Source: Streptomyces sp. NBC_01803
GTDB taxonomy: Bacteria; Actinomycetota; Actinomycetes; Streptomycetales; Streptomycetaceae
Assembly (NCBI RefSeq): GCF_035917415.1
Contig: NZ_CP109073.1
Span: 5,698,001 to 5,762,000, forward strand
Direction: 5' to 3'
Length of the DNA: 64,000 bases
Of the stretch, positions 48,604 through 56,880 are shown in pieces. Under the pieces are notes generated by a model that searched no databases, was not told where the DNA came from, and worked only from the letters and a program-made list of their open reading frames with translations. The position numbers were made by a program, and so were the translations under genes. How positions within the stretch are numbered: position 1 is the stretch's first letter; each line of letters begins with the position of its first letter.

Positions 48604-48689
48604 TTTTCGCGCGGGCGCGTGCCACCCCGCGCGGGAAATCACGCACCCGCGCGCGAGGTCCGGGCCGCGCGCCCGCGCGCGAGGTCCGG
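48604..48689. repeat. GC-rich stem and an 18-bp direct repeat
   Basis: TTTTCGCGCGGG at 48604 can pair with CCCGCGCGGGAAA near 48627 with mismatches, a possible terminator for the methyltransferase gene. CCCGCGCGCGAGGTCCGG occurs at 48646-48663 and 48672-48689, a direct repeat with a 26-bp period. Confidence 0.5.
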
Positions 48690-48697
48690 CCCCGGCG

Positions 48698-49360
48698 TCA
48701 CCGCGTGCCGCGCCGGACCGCGATGACGCTGTCGGTGAGCGTGCCCGGCTCGCCGTCCGGGCCGGTGGCTGGGCGTTCGGCGGAGCCCAGTCGCTCGGTG
48801 CGCCACTCCGCGGGGCTCAGGGCGAGCCCGGCCAGCACCTCCTCGGGGCCGGGGAAGACGGCGTGCGGGTGCGGGTCCCGGGCCCAGGGCGGGGGCCCGG
48901 CGTGGTCGACGATCAGCAGGAGACCGCCGGGCGCCACGGCGGACGCCGCCGCCCGCAGGATCCGTTCGCGGGGGAACTCGATCGGCGCGTGCAGGTAATG
49001 CGCCGAGACCAGGTCGAAGACGCCGTCCGGGAACGTGCGTGCCAGATCGTGCCGCTGGAAGTCGATCCGGGCCGCCACACCGGCCCCGGCCGCGCTGGCC
49101 GAGGCCCGGCCGAGGGCGGTGCCGGACACGTCGACGGCGGTCACCCGCCAGCCGCGCCCGGCCAGCCACACGCCGTCCCCTCCCTCGCCGCAGCCGATAT
49201 CCAGCGCCGTCCCGGGCGGCAGCGCCCCGGCCACATCGACCAGGGCGGGATTGGCCCGCCCGCTCCACACGCGGTCCCGCGCCTGGTAGTGCCCCTCCCA
49301 GAACCGCTCGGTCTCGTCCGCCGCGACCTCGCCGCCGGGCTCATCGGTCCGTTCCGTCAT
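48698..49360 (-). CDS. Class I SAM-dependent methyltransferase
   Basis: A 220-residue methyltransferase. Motif I is ALDIGCGEGGDGVWLA (about residue 52), VTAVDVSGTALGRA is motif II, DLVSAHYLHAPIEFPRERIL holds motifs III-IV and GGLLLIVDHAGPPPW motif V. The N-terminal FWEGHYQARDRVWSGRANPAL, with tryptophans, is typical of a family often encoded beside thioredoxin-reductase-like flavoproteins, as here (39 bases upstream gene). AAGGA precedes ATG 49360. The acceptor is unknown; tellurite/thiopurine-type methyltransferases have a similar plan. Confidence 0.85.
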   Translation of the reverse strand: MTERTDEPGGEVAADETERFWEGHYQARDRVWSGRANPALVDVAGALPPGTALDIGCGEGGDGVWLAGRGWRVTAVDVSGTALGRASASAAGAGVAARIDFQRHDLARTFPDGVFDLVSAHYLHAPIEFPRERILRAAASAVAPGGLLLIVDHAGPPPWARDPHPHAVFPGPEEVLAGLALSPAEWRTERLGSAERPATGPDGEPGTLTDSVIAVRRGTR

Positions 49361-49398
49361 CGTGGGTCCTTCCTGTCCCGTCATTCCCTGATGTCCTG

Positions 49399-50499
49399 TC
49401 ACAGGCCGTGCCGCCGGGCGCCGAGCACCCGCTCGGACTCCTCGGCCTCGCCGCGCGCGGAGAACGGCCGCCGCGCCCCGGCCTCCCGCGCTCCGGCCTC
49501 CCGCGCGCGGCGGACCGCCACCGTGCGGTCGGTGTCCTCCGCGACCAGGTCGGCGTTGATCGCGACGGCGGCCGTGAACCCGGCGGCGGCCGAGCCGATC
49601 ACCCCGGCGGCCAGGTCGACGGCGTTGCCGGCCACCCACACCCCGGGGACCTCCGCCGCCCCGGCCGCGCCGGTCGCCACCGCGGTGCCGAGCACGTGGT
49701 CCCCGACCCGCTGTTCGGCCACCGCCAGCCCCAGCGAGGCCGGCACCTGGTCCCGGGCGGCGAACCGCGGCGCGACGGCCACGGCCTCACACGCCACCAC
49801 CCGGCCGGAGCGCAGCCGCAGGCCGGTGAGCCGGTCGCCGGTCACCTCCACCCCGGCGACCTCCCCGTCGACCACGGCGATCCCGCGCGCCGCGAGCCGT
49901 TCCCCCTGCTCGTCGGTCGGGTCGGGCGCGGTGTGCCGGAAGAGGGTCACCTCCGGGCTCCACTGCCGCAGCAGCAGCGCCTGGTCCACCCCCTTCGGGC
50001 CGGTGGCCAGCACGCCGACCGGCCGGTCGCGGATCTCCCAGCCGTGGCAGTAGGGGCAGTGCAGCACGTCGCGCCCCCAGCGCTCCGCCAGCCCGGGCAC
50101 GTCGGGCAGCTCGTCGATGAGGCCGGTCGCCAGCAGCAGTCGCCGCGCCATCACCTCGGTCCCGTCGGCCAGGGTCACCGCGAAGCCGCGCGCCGTCTCG
50201 CGGCTGCCCGGCAGGGGCCGGGCCGCCACGACCCGGCCGGCGACGACCGTCCCGCCATAGCCGGCCACCTCCGCCCGGCCGGTCGCCAGCAGGTCCGCCG
50301 GGGGAGTGCCCTCGCGGCCCAGGTAGGTGTGGACGCCCCCGGCCGGGGCGTTGCGCGGCTCCCCGGCGTCGACCACCAGCACCGAACGCCGCGCCCGCGC
50401 CAGCGTCAGCGCGCCGCTGAGCCCGGCCGCGCCACCGCCGACGACCACCACGTCGTAAGGGAGCCCGGCCGCCGGAATCCGATCGTTCTCCGTCGCCAT
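49399..50499 (-). CDS. Thioredoxin-reductase-like FAD/NAD(P) oxidoreductase
   Basis: A 366-residue class II pyridine-nucleotide-disulfide oxidoreductase homologue. The FAD motif is DVVVVGGGAAGLSGALTLARA (about 15-35), DVLHCPYCHGWE carries a C-x-x-C pair like the redox site of thioredoxin reductase, and GVWVAGNAVDLAAGVIGSAAAG is the second FAD contact. The usual GxGxxA NADP motif is weak (VGVLATGPKG), so its partner is unclear. Extra C-terminal residues contain a repeat, AREAGAREAGA. It forms a methyltransferase operon and diverges from an XRE-cupin regulator, its likely controller. Confidence 0.85.
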   Translation of the reverse strand: MATENDRIPAAGLPYDVVVVGGGAAGLSGALTLARARRSVLVVDAGEPRNAPAGGVHTYLGREGTPPADLLATGRAEVAGYGGTVVAGRVVAARPLPGSRETARGFAVTLADGTEVMARRLLLATGLIDELPDVPGLAERWGRDVLHCPYCHGWEIRDRPVGVLATGPKGVDQALLLRQWSPEVTLFRHTAPDPTDEQGERLAARGIAVVDGEVAGVEVTGDRLTGLRLRSGRVVACEAVAVAPRFAARDQVPASLGLAVAEQRVGDHVLGTAVATGAAGAAEVPGVWVAGNAVDLAAGVIGSAAAGFTAAVAINADLVAEDTDRTVAVRRAREAGAREAGARRPFSARGEAEESERVLGARRHGL

Positions 50500-50548
50500 T
50501 TCTCTACCTCCGTTCACCGGAGATCGTCGGCCCGCACCCCTCGATTTG

Positions 50549-50559
50549 ACAAACTTTGT
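50549..50559. promoter_or_regulatory. Small palindrome in the divergent flavoprotein/XRE-cupin promoter
   Basis: ACAAA-C-TTTGT is a perfect inverted repeat overlapping TTGACA (50546-50551), a consensus -35 facing the XRE-cupin gene. The 82-bp intergenic region is markedly A+T-rich. The regulator at 50582 probably binds here. Confidence 0.45.
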
Positions 50560-50581
50560 TGCCGGACTGGCAAATGGACCC

Positions 50582-51172
50582 ATGACGGACGACGACATCC
50601 CCAGCGTGCTCAGCGCCGTGGGCTCCCGGCTGCGGGCGCTGCGGCGCGAGCGCGGCGCGACCCTGGCCGAGCTGAGCGAGGCCACCGGGATCTCTCTCAG
50701 CACCCTGTCGCGCCTGGAGTCCGGGCAGCGCAAGCCGACGCTGGAGCTTCTGCTGCCGCTGGCCAAGGCCCATGGCGTGCAACTGGACGAACTGGTGGGC
50801 GTGCCGCCGACCGGCGACCCCCGTATCCACCCGCGCCCCTTCACCCGGCGCGGTCAGACCTACGTGCCGCTGACCCGCTATCTAGGCGGTCTGCACGCCT
50901 ACAAACTGATCCTCCCGGCGCCGGAGGCGGCGGGCACGCGCCCGGAGCAGCGGACGCACGAGGGATACGAGTGGCTCTACATCCTGTCCGGCCGGCTCTG
51001 GCTGGCACTCGGCGAGCGCGATCTGGTCCTCGCGGCCGGCGAGGCCGCCGAGTTCGACACCCGCGTCCCCCACGGCTTCGGCAACGCGGGGACCCGTCCC
51101 GTGGAGTTCCTCAGCCTGTTCGGGCCCCAGGGCGAACGCATGCACGTCCGCGCCCGTCCGGCCGACTCCTGA
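50582..51172 (+). CDS. XRE-family regulator with C-terminal cupin domain
   Basis: A 196-residue regulator. The HTH (about 10-65) reads VGSRLRALRRERGATLAELSEATGISLSTLSRLESGQ. The cupin (about 110-190) contains RTHEGYEWLYILSGRLWLAL and FDTRVPHGFGNAGTRPVEFL, with metal-ligand-like His and Glu residues. XRE-cupin proteins sense small molecules and usually control a divergent gene, here the flavoprotein/methyltransferase pair. ATG 50582 is near the promoter; an upstream in-frame ATG at 50546 would overlap the -35 element. The leader may be very short. Confidence 0.87.
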   Translation: MTDDDIPSVLSAVGSRLRALRRERGATLAELSEATGISLSTLSRLESGQRKPTLELLLPLAKAHGVQLDELVGVPPTGDPRIHPRPFTRRGQTYVPLTRYLGGLHAYKLILPAPEAAGTRPEQRTHEGYEWLYILSGRLWLALGERDLVLAAGEAAEFDTRVPHGFGNAGTRPVEFLSLFGPQGERMHVRARPADS

Positions 51173-51223
51173 CGGGTCCGTGCCCCGGCCGGTCGGTCCC
51201 GTGCGACCGGCGTCGGGGGAGCG

Positions 51224-52909
51224 TCACCGCTCGGCGGGCGAGAGATTCAGGAAGATCTGCGACTGGTCGGGGCGGCTCCACGCGTTGGGAAACGCGTAGA
51301 GGTTCACCAGCGTCGGCCAGCCGGAGAACCGCTCGGCGCGGAACTCGCTGGTGGTACCGCCGGTGAGGATCGGAATGTAGGGCATGTCCTCCTCGATCAG
51401 GGACTGCACGGTGTCGTAGTACGACTGCCGACGGTCGCTCGTCACCGGATCCAGCCGCCCCAGCGCGTCCAGGGCCTGGTCGACCTCCGGATTGGTGTAA
51501 CGGGCGAAGTTCGGGTTGGCGTGCTCGCCGACCGGGGCCGTGTTCTCGCCGTGGAAGAAGTACTTGTAGACGAAGTACGGATCGGGCGCCGGCCCCTGCA
51601 TGACCGAGTCCATCAGGAGCTGGTACTCCCCGCGGTTGCGGGCCTCCGACCATTCCACGTACGAGGACTGCTGCACGGTCAGCTCGATGCCGACCTCGCG
51701 GAGCTGCTCGCCGATCGTGGTGACGGCCGCGACGTAGTCCGTCCAGGCGGAGATGACGCGGACCGTCAGCGCGAGCCGCTCGCCGTCCTTGGCGTAGATC
51801 CCGTCCGGCCCCCGCACGTACCCGGCGTTCTCCAGGATTCCCGCCGCCGCGGTGGGGTCGGCGGTCATCGGCGCGGTCCGGTCGCCGAGCGCGGCCGAGA
51901 CATAGGCCGCGTCCCGCTCGGGCAGCGCGAATCCCGGCGAGATCTCGCTGCCGGTCTCCTGGAAGGCGACCGTGTTCACCTCCTCACGGTCCATGGCGTA
52001 GTAGATCGCGCGCCGCACCGCCGGGTCGGTCTGCGGGCCCCGGCAGCCGAGTCCGGCGTCGGAGCACGACATCAGCACCAGCTGGTTCATCGGTATGGTG
52101 ATGACCTTGTAGCCCGGGTAGTCGTTCTCCACGTCGGCGAGGTCGGGCACCGGCTGGGTCAGCCAGTCCACGGCGCCGTCCTCCATCGCCTCCACGCCCG
52201 CGTCGGGGCCGGACAGGGAGACGTAACGGACGTTGCGCAGCTCCGGACGGCCGTCCCAGTAGCCCGGGTTGGCGGCCAGGGTGAACTCCCGGGGCGCGAA
52301 CTCCCCCAGGGTGAACGGCCCGGTGCCGACCGGGTCCGCGACCACATGGGTGACCGGATCCTCGGTCGCCGACCAGATGTGCCGCGGCACGATCCAGGTC
52401 TTGCCCAGCAGTTGGGGCGCCATCATGTAGGACGGCTCGTCGAACCTCACCCGCAGATGGGTGGGGTCGACCACCTCGGTCTCGCCGTCGTAGCCGATGG
52501 CGTTGATCTGCTGGTGCGCGACCAGCATGTCGAAGGTGAACGCCACGTCGTCCGCGGTGAAGTCCTCGCCGTCCGACCACTTCACCCCGTCCCTGAGGGT
52601 GATCGACAGCAGGGTGCCGTCGTCGTTCCAGGCGAACTCGGTGCCCAGCCGGGGGACCGGCTCGTCCTGCCGGGCGATGTTGTAGAAGAACAAGGGCTCG
52701 TAGATGGAGCCCTGCCCTTCCATCAGGGCCGTCGCGTACGGATTGAAGTTACGCTGGAAGTCACCGGCTACTCCCGCGTAGACCACCAGGGTGTCATCGG
52801 GGAGCTGGGTGCCGCTCCCCGAGCCGCCGCAGCCGGCGGCCAGTAACCCGGCCGTGGCGGCCAGCGCCACGAGTCTTCGCAGGTGCCGCGACCTGAGGTG
52901 CAGGGACAT
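51224..52909 (-). CDS. Peptide/solute-binding lipoprotein of an ABC importer
   Basis: A 561-residue SBP_bac_5 (family 5) binding lipoprotein. The signal peptide has a basic start, a hydrophobic stretch and the lipobox LLAAGC with Cys 27 as the lipidated residue. Then come VYAGVAGDFQRNFNPYATAL, WNDDGTLLSITLRDGVKWSDGEDFTADDVAF and VGTGPFTLGEFAPREFTLAA, typical of DppA/OppA-like proteins. No permease or ATPase genes accompany it, so it is orphan and must work with a transporter encoded elsewhere. GAGGAACGAGC precedes ATG 52909. Confidence 0.9.
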   Translation of the reverse strand: MSLHLRSRHLRRLVALAATAGLLAAGCGGSGSGTQLPDDTLVVYAGVAGDFQRNFNPYATALMEGQGSIYEPLFFYNIARQDEPVPRLGTEFAWNDDGTLLSITLRDGVKWSDGEDFTADDVAFTFDMLVAHQQINAIGYDGETEVVDPTHLRVRFDEPSYMMAPQLLGKTWIVPRHIWSATEDPVTHVVADPVGTGPFTLGEFAPREFTLAANPGYWDGRPELRNVRYVSLSGPDAGVEAMEDGAVDWLTQPVPDLADVENDYPGYKVITIPMNQLVLMSCSDAGLGCRGPQTDPAVRRAIYYAMDREEVNTVAFQETGSEISPGFALPERDAAYVSAALGDRTAPMTADPTAAAGILENAGYVRGPDGIYAKDGERLALTVRVISAWTDYVAAVTTIGEQLREVGIELTVQQSSYVEWSEARNRGEYQLLMDSVMQGPAPDPYFVYKYFFHGENTAPVGEHANPNFARYTNPEVDQALDALGRLDPVTSDRRQSYYDTVQSLIEEDMPYIPILTGGTTSEFRAERFSGWPTLVNLYAFPNAWSRPDQSQIFLNLSPAER

Positions 52910-53065
52910 GCTCGTTCCTCTCATGGCTCACCCCGGCCTTCTGACAGGGGAGTTGAGCCGCCGGACCGTCAACGTTGAGCATCGCCACCATCGGCAGGTC
53001 AGCACCCTACCCGCGCCTCATCCGTCACACGGCGGGCGACGTTGAGGTGAGCCGAGGAGGTGGCC

Positions 53066-53491
53066 ATGCCCGAGACGGAAAACGACCTGTTCGCGGCAGT
53101 TGACGCGCTCGTGGAGCAGGTCGCCGCGCGGCATGAGCTGCCGCCCCCGCCCGAACGCGAGGTCCGCCGCGATGGGCAGCCGCGGGTCCGGCAGCGCGCC
53201 ATCCGCCGGGCCGCCGAGACCGGCATCACCGTCGAGACCCGGGCCCGGTTCGGCTTCACCGCCGCGCCCGGCTCCACCGACGCCCCGCGCATCCGCCGCG
53301 TCACCGAGGCCCTGCCCGCCGAGACGGCCGCCCGGCTGCTCGCCTCCTACCACGCCGGCGCCGACGAGGGGCGGCTCCGCGACATCCTGGCCCAGGGCCT
53401 GGGCCAGGCGTACTTCCGCGACCACGGCCGCCGCGCCGCCGGGCTGGACGTGGCCATCCAGGACATCGACTACCTTGACATCGAGCTCTGA
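53066..53491 (+). CDS. Tpg-like (telomere terminal protein-related) protein lacking the HTH
   Basis: A 141-residue protein. Residues 32-141 resemble the conserved C-terminal part of Streptomyces terminal proteins (Tpg): EVRRDGQPRVRQRAIRRAAE, GITVETRARFGFTAAPGSTD, ILAQGLGQAYFRDHGRRAAG and the end LDVAIQDIDYLDIEL. Tpg proteins cap linear replicon ends and usually carry an HTH before this part; it is absent. Residues 1-31 (ENDLFAAVDALVEQVAARHELPPP) look like the start of a different HTH protein, so this may be a fusion. GAGGAGG precedes the ATG. The last 22 bases overlap the convergent hydrolase gene. Confidence 0.7.
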   Translation: MPETENDLFAAVDALVEQVAARHELPPPPEREVRRDGQPRVRQRAIRRAAETGITVETRARFGFTAAPGSTDAPRIRRVTEALPAETAARLLASYHAGADEGRLRDILAQGLGQAYFRDHGRRAAGLDVAIQDIDYLDIEL

Positions 53492-54363
53492 TCCGGCAGG
53501 GCCCGCCAGAAGGCCCGCAGGGCGCCGGCCAGTTCGCGCGGCGCCTCCTCCGCCATGTGGTGCCCGGAGTCGATGGGTCCGCCGGCCAGCAGGTCGCCCG
53601 CCCAGTCCCGCCACACGCCGACCACGTCGCCGTAGAGCTCCGGCAGATCGTCCCCGGTCGCCCACAGCACCTGCACCGGACAGGCGACGCGCCGCCCCGC
53701 CCGCCGGTCGGCCTCGTCGTGGTCACGGTCCACGCCCAGCCCCGCCCGGTAGTCCTCGCACATCGCGTGCACGGTCGCCGGATCGTGGATGGCGCGGTGG
53801 TAGTCCCGGTACGCCTCGGCGCCCATCCGCGCCGGATCGCCCCCGTACCAGGCGTCCGGATCGGCGTCGATGACCCGTTCGGCGGGCTTCTCCGTCTGTC
53901 CCAGGAAGAACCAGTGCCACCAGCTCGACGCGAACCCCGCGTCGCACCGGCGCAGGGTCTCGCCGATCGGCACCGCGTCCAGCACCGTGAGCGAACGCAC
54001 CGCGCGCGGGTGGTCCAGGGCCAGCCGGGTGGCCACGTAGGCGCCCCGGTCGTGCCCGGCCACGGCGAACCGCTCGTGCCCCAGGCCGCGCATCAGCGCC
54101 AGGCAGTCGCGGGCCATGGCCCGCTTGGAGTACGGCCGGTGCCCGGCGTCGGTCGGGGGCTTCGCGGACTGCCCGTAGCCCCGCAGGTCCGGGCAGACGA
54201 CGTGGTACCCGGCGGCGGCCAGCAGCGGGGCGACCCGGTGCCAGGTCGCGTGCGTCCGGGGATGCCCGTGCAGCAGCAGCACCGGTGGCCCGCCGCCGCC
54301 GTGCCGCACGCGCAGCCGGACCCCGTCGCCCTCGGCGTCGGTCAGTGTGAATCCTTCGAACAC
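53470..54363 (-). CDS. Alpha/beta hydrolase (haloacetate dehalogenase-like)
   Basis: A 297-residue alpha/beta-hydrolase. The oxyanion motif is LLLHGHPRTHATWHRVAP, the nucleophile elbow AVAGHDRGAYVATRLALDHP has Asp (GHDRG) as in haloalkane/fluoroacetate dehalogenases and epoxide hydrolases, and the catalytic His is in GGPIDSGHHMAEEAP. WWHWFFLGQTEKPAERVI is the cap segment and is typical of the fluoroacetate dehalogenase-like group. The substrate is not certain. It overlaps the Tpg-like gene end by 22 bases. Confidence 0.87.
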   Translation of the reverse strand: MFEGFTLTDAEGDGVRLRVRHGGGGPPVLLLHGHPRTHATWHRVAPLLAAAGYHVVCPDLRGYGQSAKPPTDAGHRPYSKRAMARDCLALMRGLGHERFAVAGHDRGAYVATRLALDHPRAVRSLTVLDAVPIGETLRRCDAGFASSWWHWFFLGQTEKPAERVIDADPDAWYGGDPARMGAEAYRDYHRAIHDPATVHAMCEDYRAGLGVDRDHDEADRRAGRRVACPVQVLWATGDDLPELYGDVVGVWRDWAGDLLAGGPIDSGHHMAEEAPRELAGALRAFWRALPDQSSMSR

Positions 54364-54989
54364 GACCCGTCTCCTCGTCCGCGCGTTCCGTTCCGGTGTT
54401 CCTGTCGCTCCCCTCCCGGTTGTCCCGGTCCGGCGCCGTCATGCGGGCGGGACACCGAGACCTGGCCGACGCGCCACGGACTGCCCGCGGGCCCGTTGCC
54501 GATGCGCGCGGAACGCGACCGCCGCCCGGCACGGATCGCCAAGCCGAGCTGCCGGCCCGCCTGGCGCGCGACGGCACGGTGACGGTGGTCGTGGACGACG
54601 ACCAGCGGATCTGCGACGCCACTCCCCACACACCCGCGACTCCCCACACACCCGACCCGACCGCGCAAGTGGTCCCACGACCGGCCGTGTTCCGACCCGT
54701 CCGGGTCGGAGGCCGGAGGTCATGAGTCGGTGGTCGCCGGGGCCGGCGCGGTCCGCGTCGTCACCCGTCCGTTCCGGCGGCCCCGCCGTCGGCGAGCGGC
54801 AGGGCCGGCGGCCAGTGACGGCCCGCGCCGCGAGCGGACGTTGATCGGCTGTTTATGGCCCGCCGCCAGAGTGAGAGGTGCGGCCGGGTCGCCGGCGGGG
54901 GCGGCGGCACCGGGGGCCGGCCGCCCCACGCCCCGGCGCCCGGCGGTCGCGGTCTCCCCGCCGGCGCCGGGGTGCCGGGGCTGTGACGC
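54364..54989. other. Gene-free region with a long hairpin and short repeats
   Basis: Nothing is clearly coding. ACTCCCCACACACCCG occurs twice (54621-54636 and 54639-54654, period 18). TCCGACCC-gtcc-GGGTCGGA (54691-54710) is a perfect 8-bp stem, extended by CCGGCC/GGCCGG arms outside it (54681-54716). A plus frame from 54396 (to 54725) contains LPARLARDGTVTVVVDDDQR but has no family match I know. Confidence 0.5.
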
Positions 54990-55029
54990 GCGCCACATAC
55001 AAGCAGGCTTGCTTGCTTGTATGTGGCGC
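54990..55029. promoter_or_regulatory. 40-bp operator: perfect 16-bp inverted repeat
   Basis: The left arm GCGCCACATACAAGCA and right arm TGCTTGTATGTGGCGC are exact complements with an 8-base spacer (ggcttgct); GCTTGCTTG creates further internal symmetry. It lies 15 bases before the TetR start and is the longest perfect inverted repeat in the window. It is surely bound by the TetR protein encoded next. Confidence 0.75.
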
Positions 55030-55044
55030 TCTTACCGTCGTCAC

Positions 55045-55767
55045 GTGTCAGTGAGCAGCCGTCAGCCCCACACCCGTGTCCCCGACCGCCCCGCCCGCCG
55101 CACCCAGGACGAGCGGCGGTCGCGCACCAGGGCGCGGCTGCTCGACGCCACCATGGACTGTCTCGCCGACCTCGGCTGGGCGGGCACCACGACCACCGAA
55201 GTGGCCCGCCGGGCCGGCGTCTCGCGGGGCGCGCAGCAGCACCACTACCCGACCAGGATGGCGCTGGTCGCCGCCGCCCTCGAACACCTGCTGGCCGCCC
55301 AACGCCTCGCCTACGAGGCCGCGTTCACCGAGCTGCCGCCCGAACGCCACAACGTCGAGGGCGCCCTTGACCTGCTGTGGGAGGTCTTCCGCAGCCGCCC
55401 GGCCAGGGCCCTGCTGGAGCTGGCGATGGCCGCCCGCACCGACGAGGAGCTGCGCGGCCTGTGCCTGGACCTCAACGAGCGGATCCTGGCCACCATCCTG
55501 GCGACCTTCGAGCGGCTCTTCCCCCGCAACCCCCTGCACCCCGAGATCGTGCCGACGCTGCTGCGCAGCCTGTTCGCGCTGTACATCGGCCTGTCCGTGC
55601 AGAACGCCCTCGACGACGACGCCGAGGGCCATCACCGGGACGTGCTGACCCAGGTCAAGAACTTCGCCCGGCTGCTCGTCCCCGGCGCCGCGCCCGACGC
55701 CGCGCCCCTCACCGACGAACCCGACGCCGCATCCGACCGAACGAGCGCAAGGGAGCGCCTGACATGA
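55045..55767 (+). CDS. TetR family transcriptional regulator
   Basis: A 240-residue regulator. The HTH reads RARLLDATMDCLADLGWAGTTTTEVARRAGVSRGAQQHHYPTR; the C-terminal domain contains RPARALLELAMAARTDEELR and TLLRSLFALYIGLSVQNAL. GTG 55045 gives a basic N-terminus; GTG 55051 is close by. There is no strong ribosome site. The gene overlaps the diiron oxygenase start by four bases (ATGA), so both are coupled, and the 40-bp repeat just upstream makes autorepression of the operon likely. The inducer is probably the oxygenase substrate. Confidence 0.88.
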   Translation: MSVSSRQPHTRVPDRPARRTQDERRSRTRARLLDATMDCLADLGWAGTTTTEVARRAGVSRGAQQHHYPTRMALVAAALEHLLAAQRLAYEAAFTELPPERHNVEGALDLLWEVFRSRPARALLELAMAARTDEELRGLCLDLNERILATILATFERLFPRNPLHPEIVPTLLRSLFALYIGLSVQNALDDDAEGHHRDVLTQVKNFARLLVPGAAPDAAPLTDEPDAASDRTSARERLT

Positions 55768-56756
55768 CGAAACCCCCGACGGACCTCGCCGAGGAGCTGC
55801 GCCTCCAGGTCAAGGACCGCACGGCCTACCTGGGCGTCATCGATCGCCTCAACAAGGCGTCGGTGGACAAGCACTGGGAGGCGTACACCGACATCCCGTG
55901 GGACGACCCGGACTTCGCGGTCGACAAGAACGACCCCCGCTGGATCCTGCCGCCGGTCGACCGGCTCGGCCAGACCACGTGGTACCAGTCGCAACCCCCC
56001 GAGATCCAGGCCCAGATCGGGCTCTGGCGGGTGGCCACCGCCATGAAGATCGGCCTCCAGTTCGAGAACCTGCTCAAGCGGGGGCTGCTCAACTACGCCT
56101 ACCGCCTGCCCAACGGCCGTCCCGAATTCCGGTACGTCTACCACGAGACGACCGAGGAATGTCATCACGGAATGATGTTCCAGGAGTTCGTCAACCGCAC
56201 CGCCCTCCCGATCCGCGGCATGCCCCGGTCGCTGAGCATGATCGCCCAGCTCACCCCGCTGATACCGCTGATCAACACCGAGCTGTTCTTCGTGTTCGTG
56301 CTCGGCGGTGAGGACCCCATCGACTACGTCCAGCGCAAGTCCCTCAAGGGCGGGCACATCAAGCACCCCCTCGAAGAGACCATCATGCGTATCCACATCG
56401 CCGAGGAGGCCCGGCACATCTCCTTCGCCCGGCACTACCTGAAGTACCGGGTGCCGGGCATGGCCCGTCTCAGGCGCCGCGCCCTCGGCCTGGCCACCCC
56501 CGCCATCCTCGGCGTCATGGCGCGGATCATGCTCTCCCCGCCCGGCCCGATGGTCCGCCACTTCAAGATCCCCGCCGCAGTCGTCCGCGAGGCGTACAAG
56601 AGCGAGGCGGCCCAGGACGAGATCCGTTCCTCGGTCGGCAAGATCCGCGACCTGATGGCCGAGCTGGGCGTCGTCACACCGGTCAACAAGCGGGTGTGGA
56701 AGGCGTTCGGCATCTGGTACAAGCCCGGCGGGCGCGCCGCCGCCCGGGCGGCCTGA
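55764..56756 (+). CDS. AurF-like diiron oxygenase
   Basis: A 330-residue protein of the p-aminobenzoate N-oxygenase AurF/diiron oxygenase family (PF11583). Probable iron ligands are Glu 101, Glu 132 and His 135 (ETTEECHHGMMFQEF), His 211, Glu 215 and His 218 (IHIAEEARHISFARHYL); spacing and numbers agree closely with AurF. It would activate O2 on a carboxylate-bridged diiron centre. Its redox partner and substrate are not encoded here. It is the second gene of a two-gene operon behind the TetR regulator (ATGA overlap). Confidence 0.87.
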   Translation: MTKPPTDLAEELRLQVKDRTAYLGVIDRLNKASVDKHWEAYTDIPWDDPDFAVDKNDPRWILPPVDRLGQTTWYQSQPPEIQAQIGLWRVATAMKIGLQFENLLKRGLLNYAYRLPNGRPEFRYVYHETTEECHHGMMFQEFVNRTALPIRGMPRSLSMIAQLTPLIPLINTELFFVFVLGGEDPIDYVQRKSLKGGHIKHPLEETIMRIHIAEEARHISFARHYLKYRVPGMARLRRRALGLATPAILGVMARIMLSPPGPMVRHFKIPAAVVREAYKSEAAQDEIRSSVGKIRDLMAELGVVTPVNKRVWKAFGIWYKPGGRAAARAA

Positions 56757-56880
56757 CCGGACAGGGCCGCCGCCCCCGGCCGCCCGGCCCCCGGCGCCCA
56801 CCCGCGCCGCGGGCCGGGGGCGCGGCACGGCGCCCCCGGTGCGACGAGGGGGACGGGCCGCACCGGAAGGTCACCGAGGG

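Noticed and set aside
46892..50053. Very long plus-strand frame opposite DUF5709, DUF2267 and the methyltransferase
   Set aside because: Arg/Pro/Ala-rich shadow of well-supported minus-strand genes.
54396..54725. 109-codon frame starting at 54396
   Set aside because: No ribosome site, no recognised domain and low-complexity Pro/Thr repeats; treated as non-coding.
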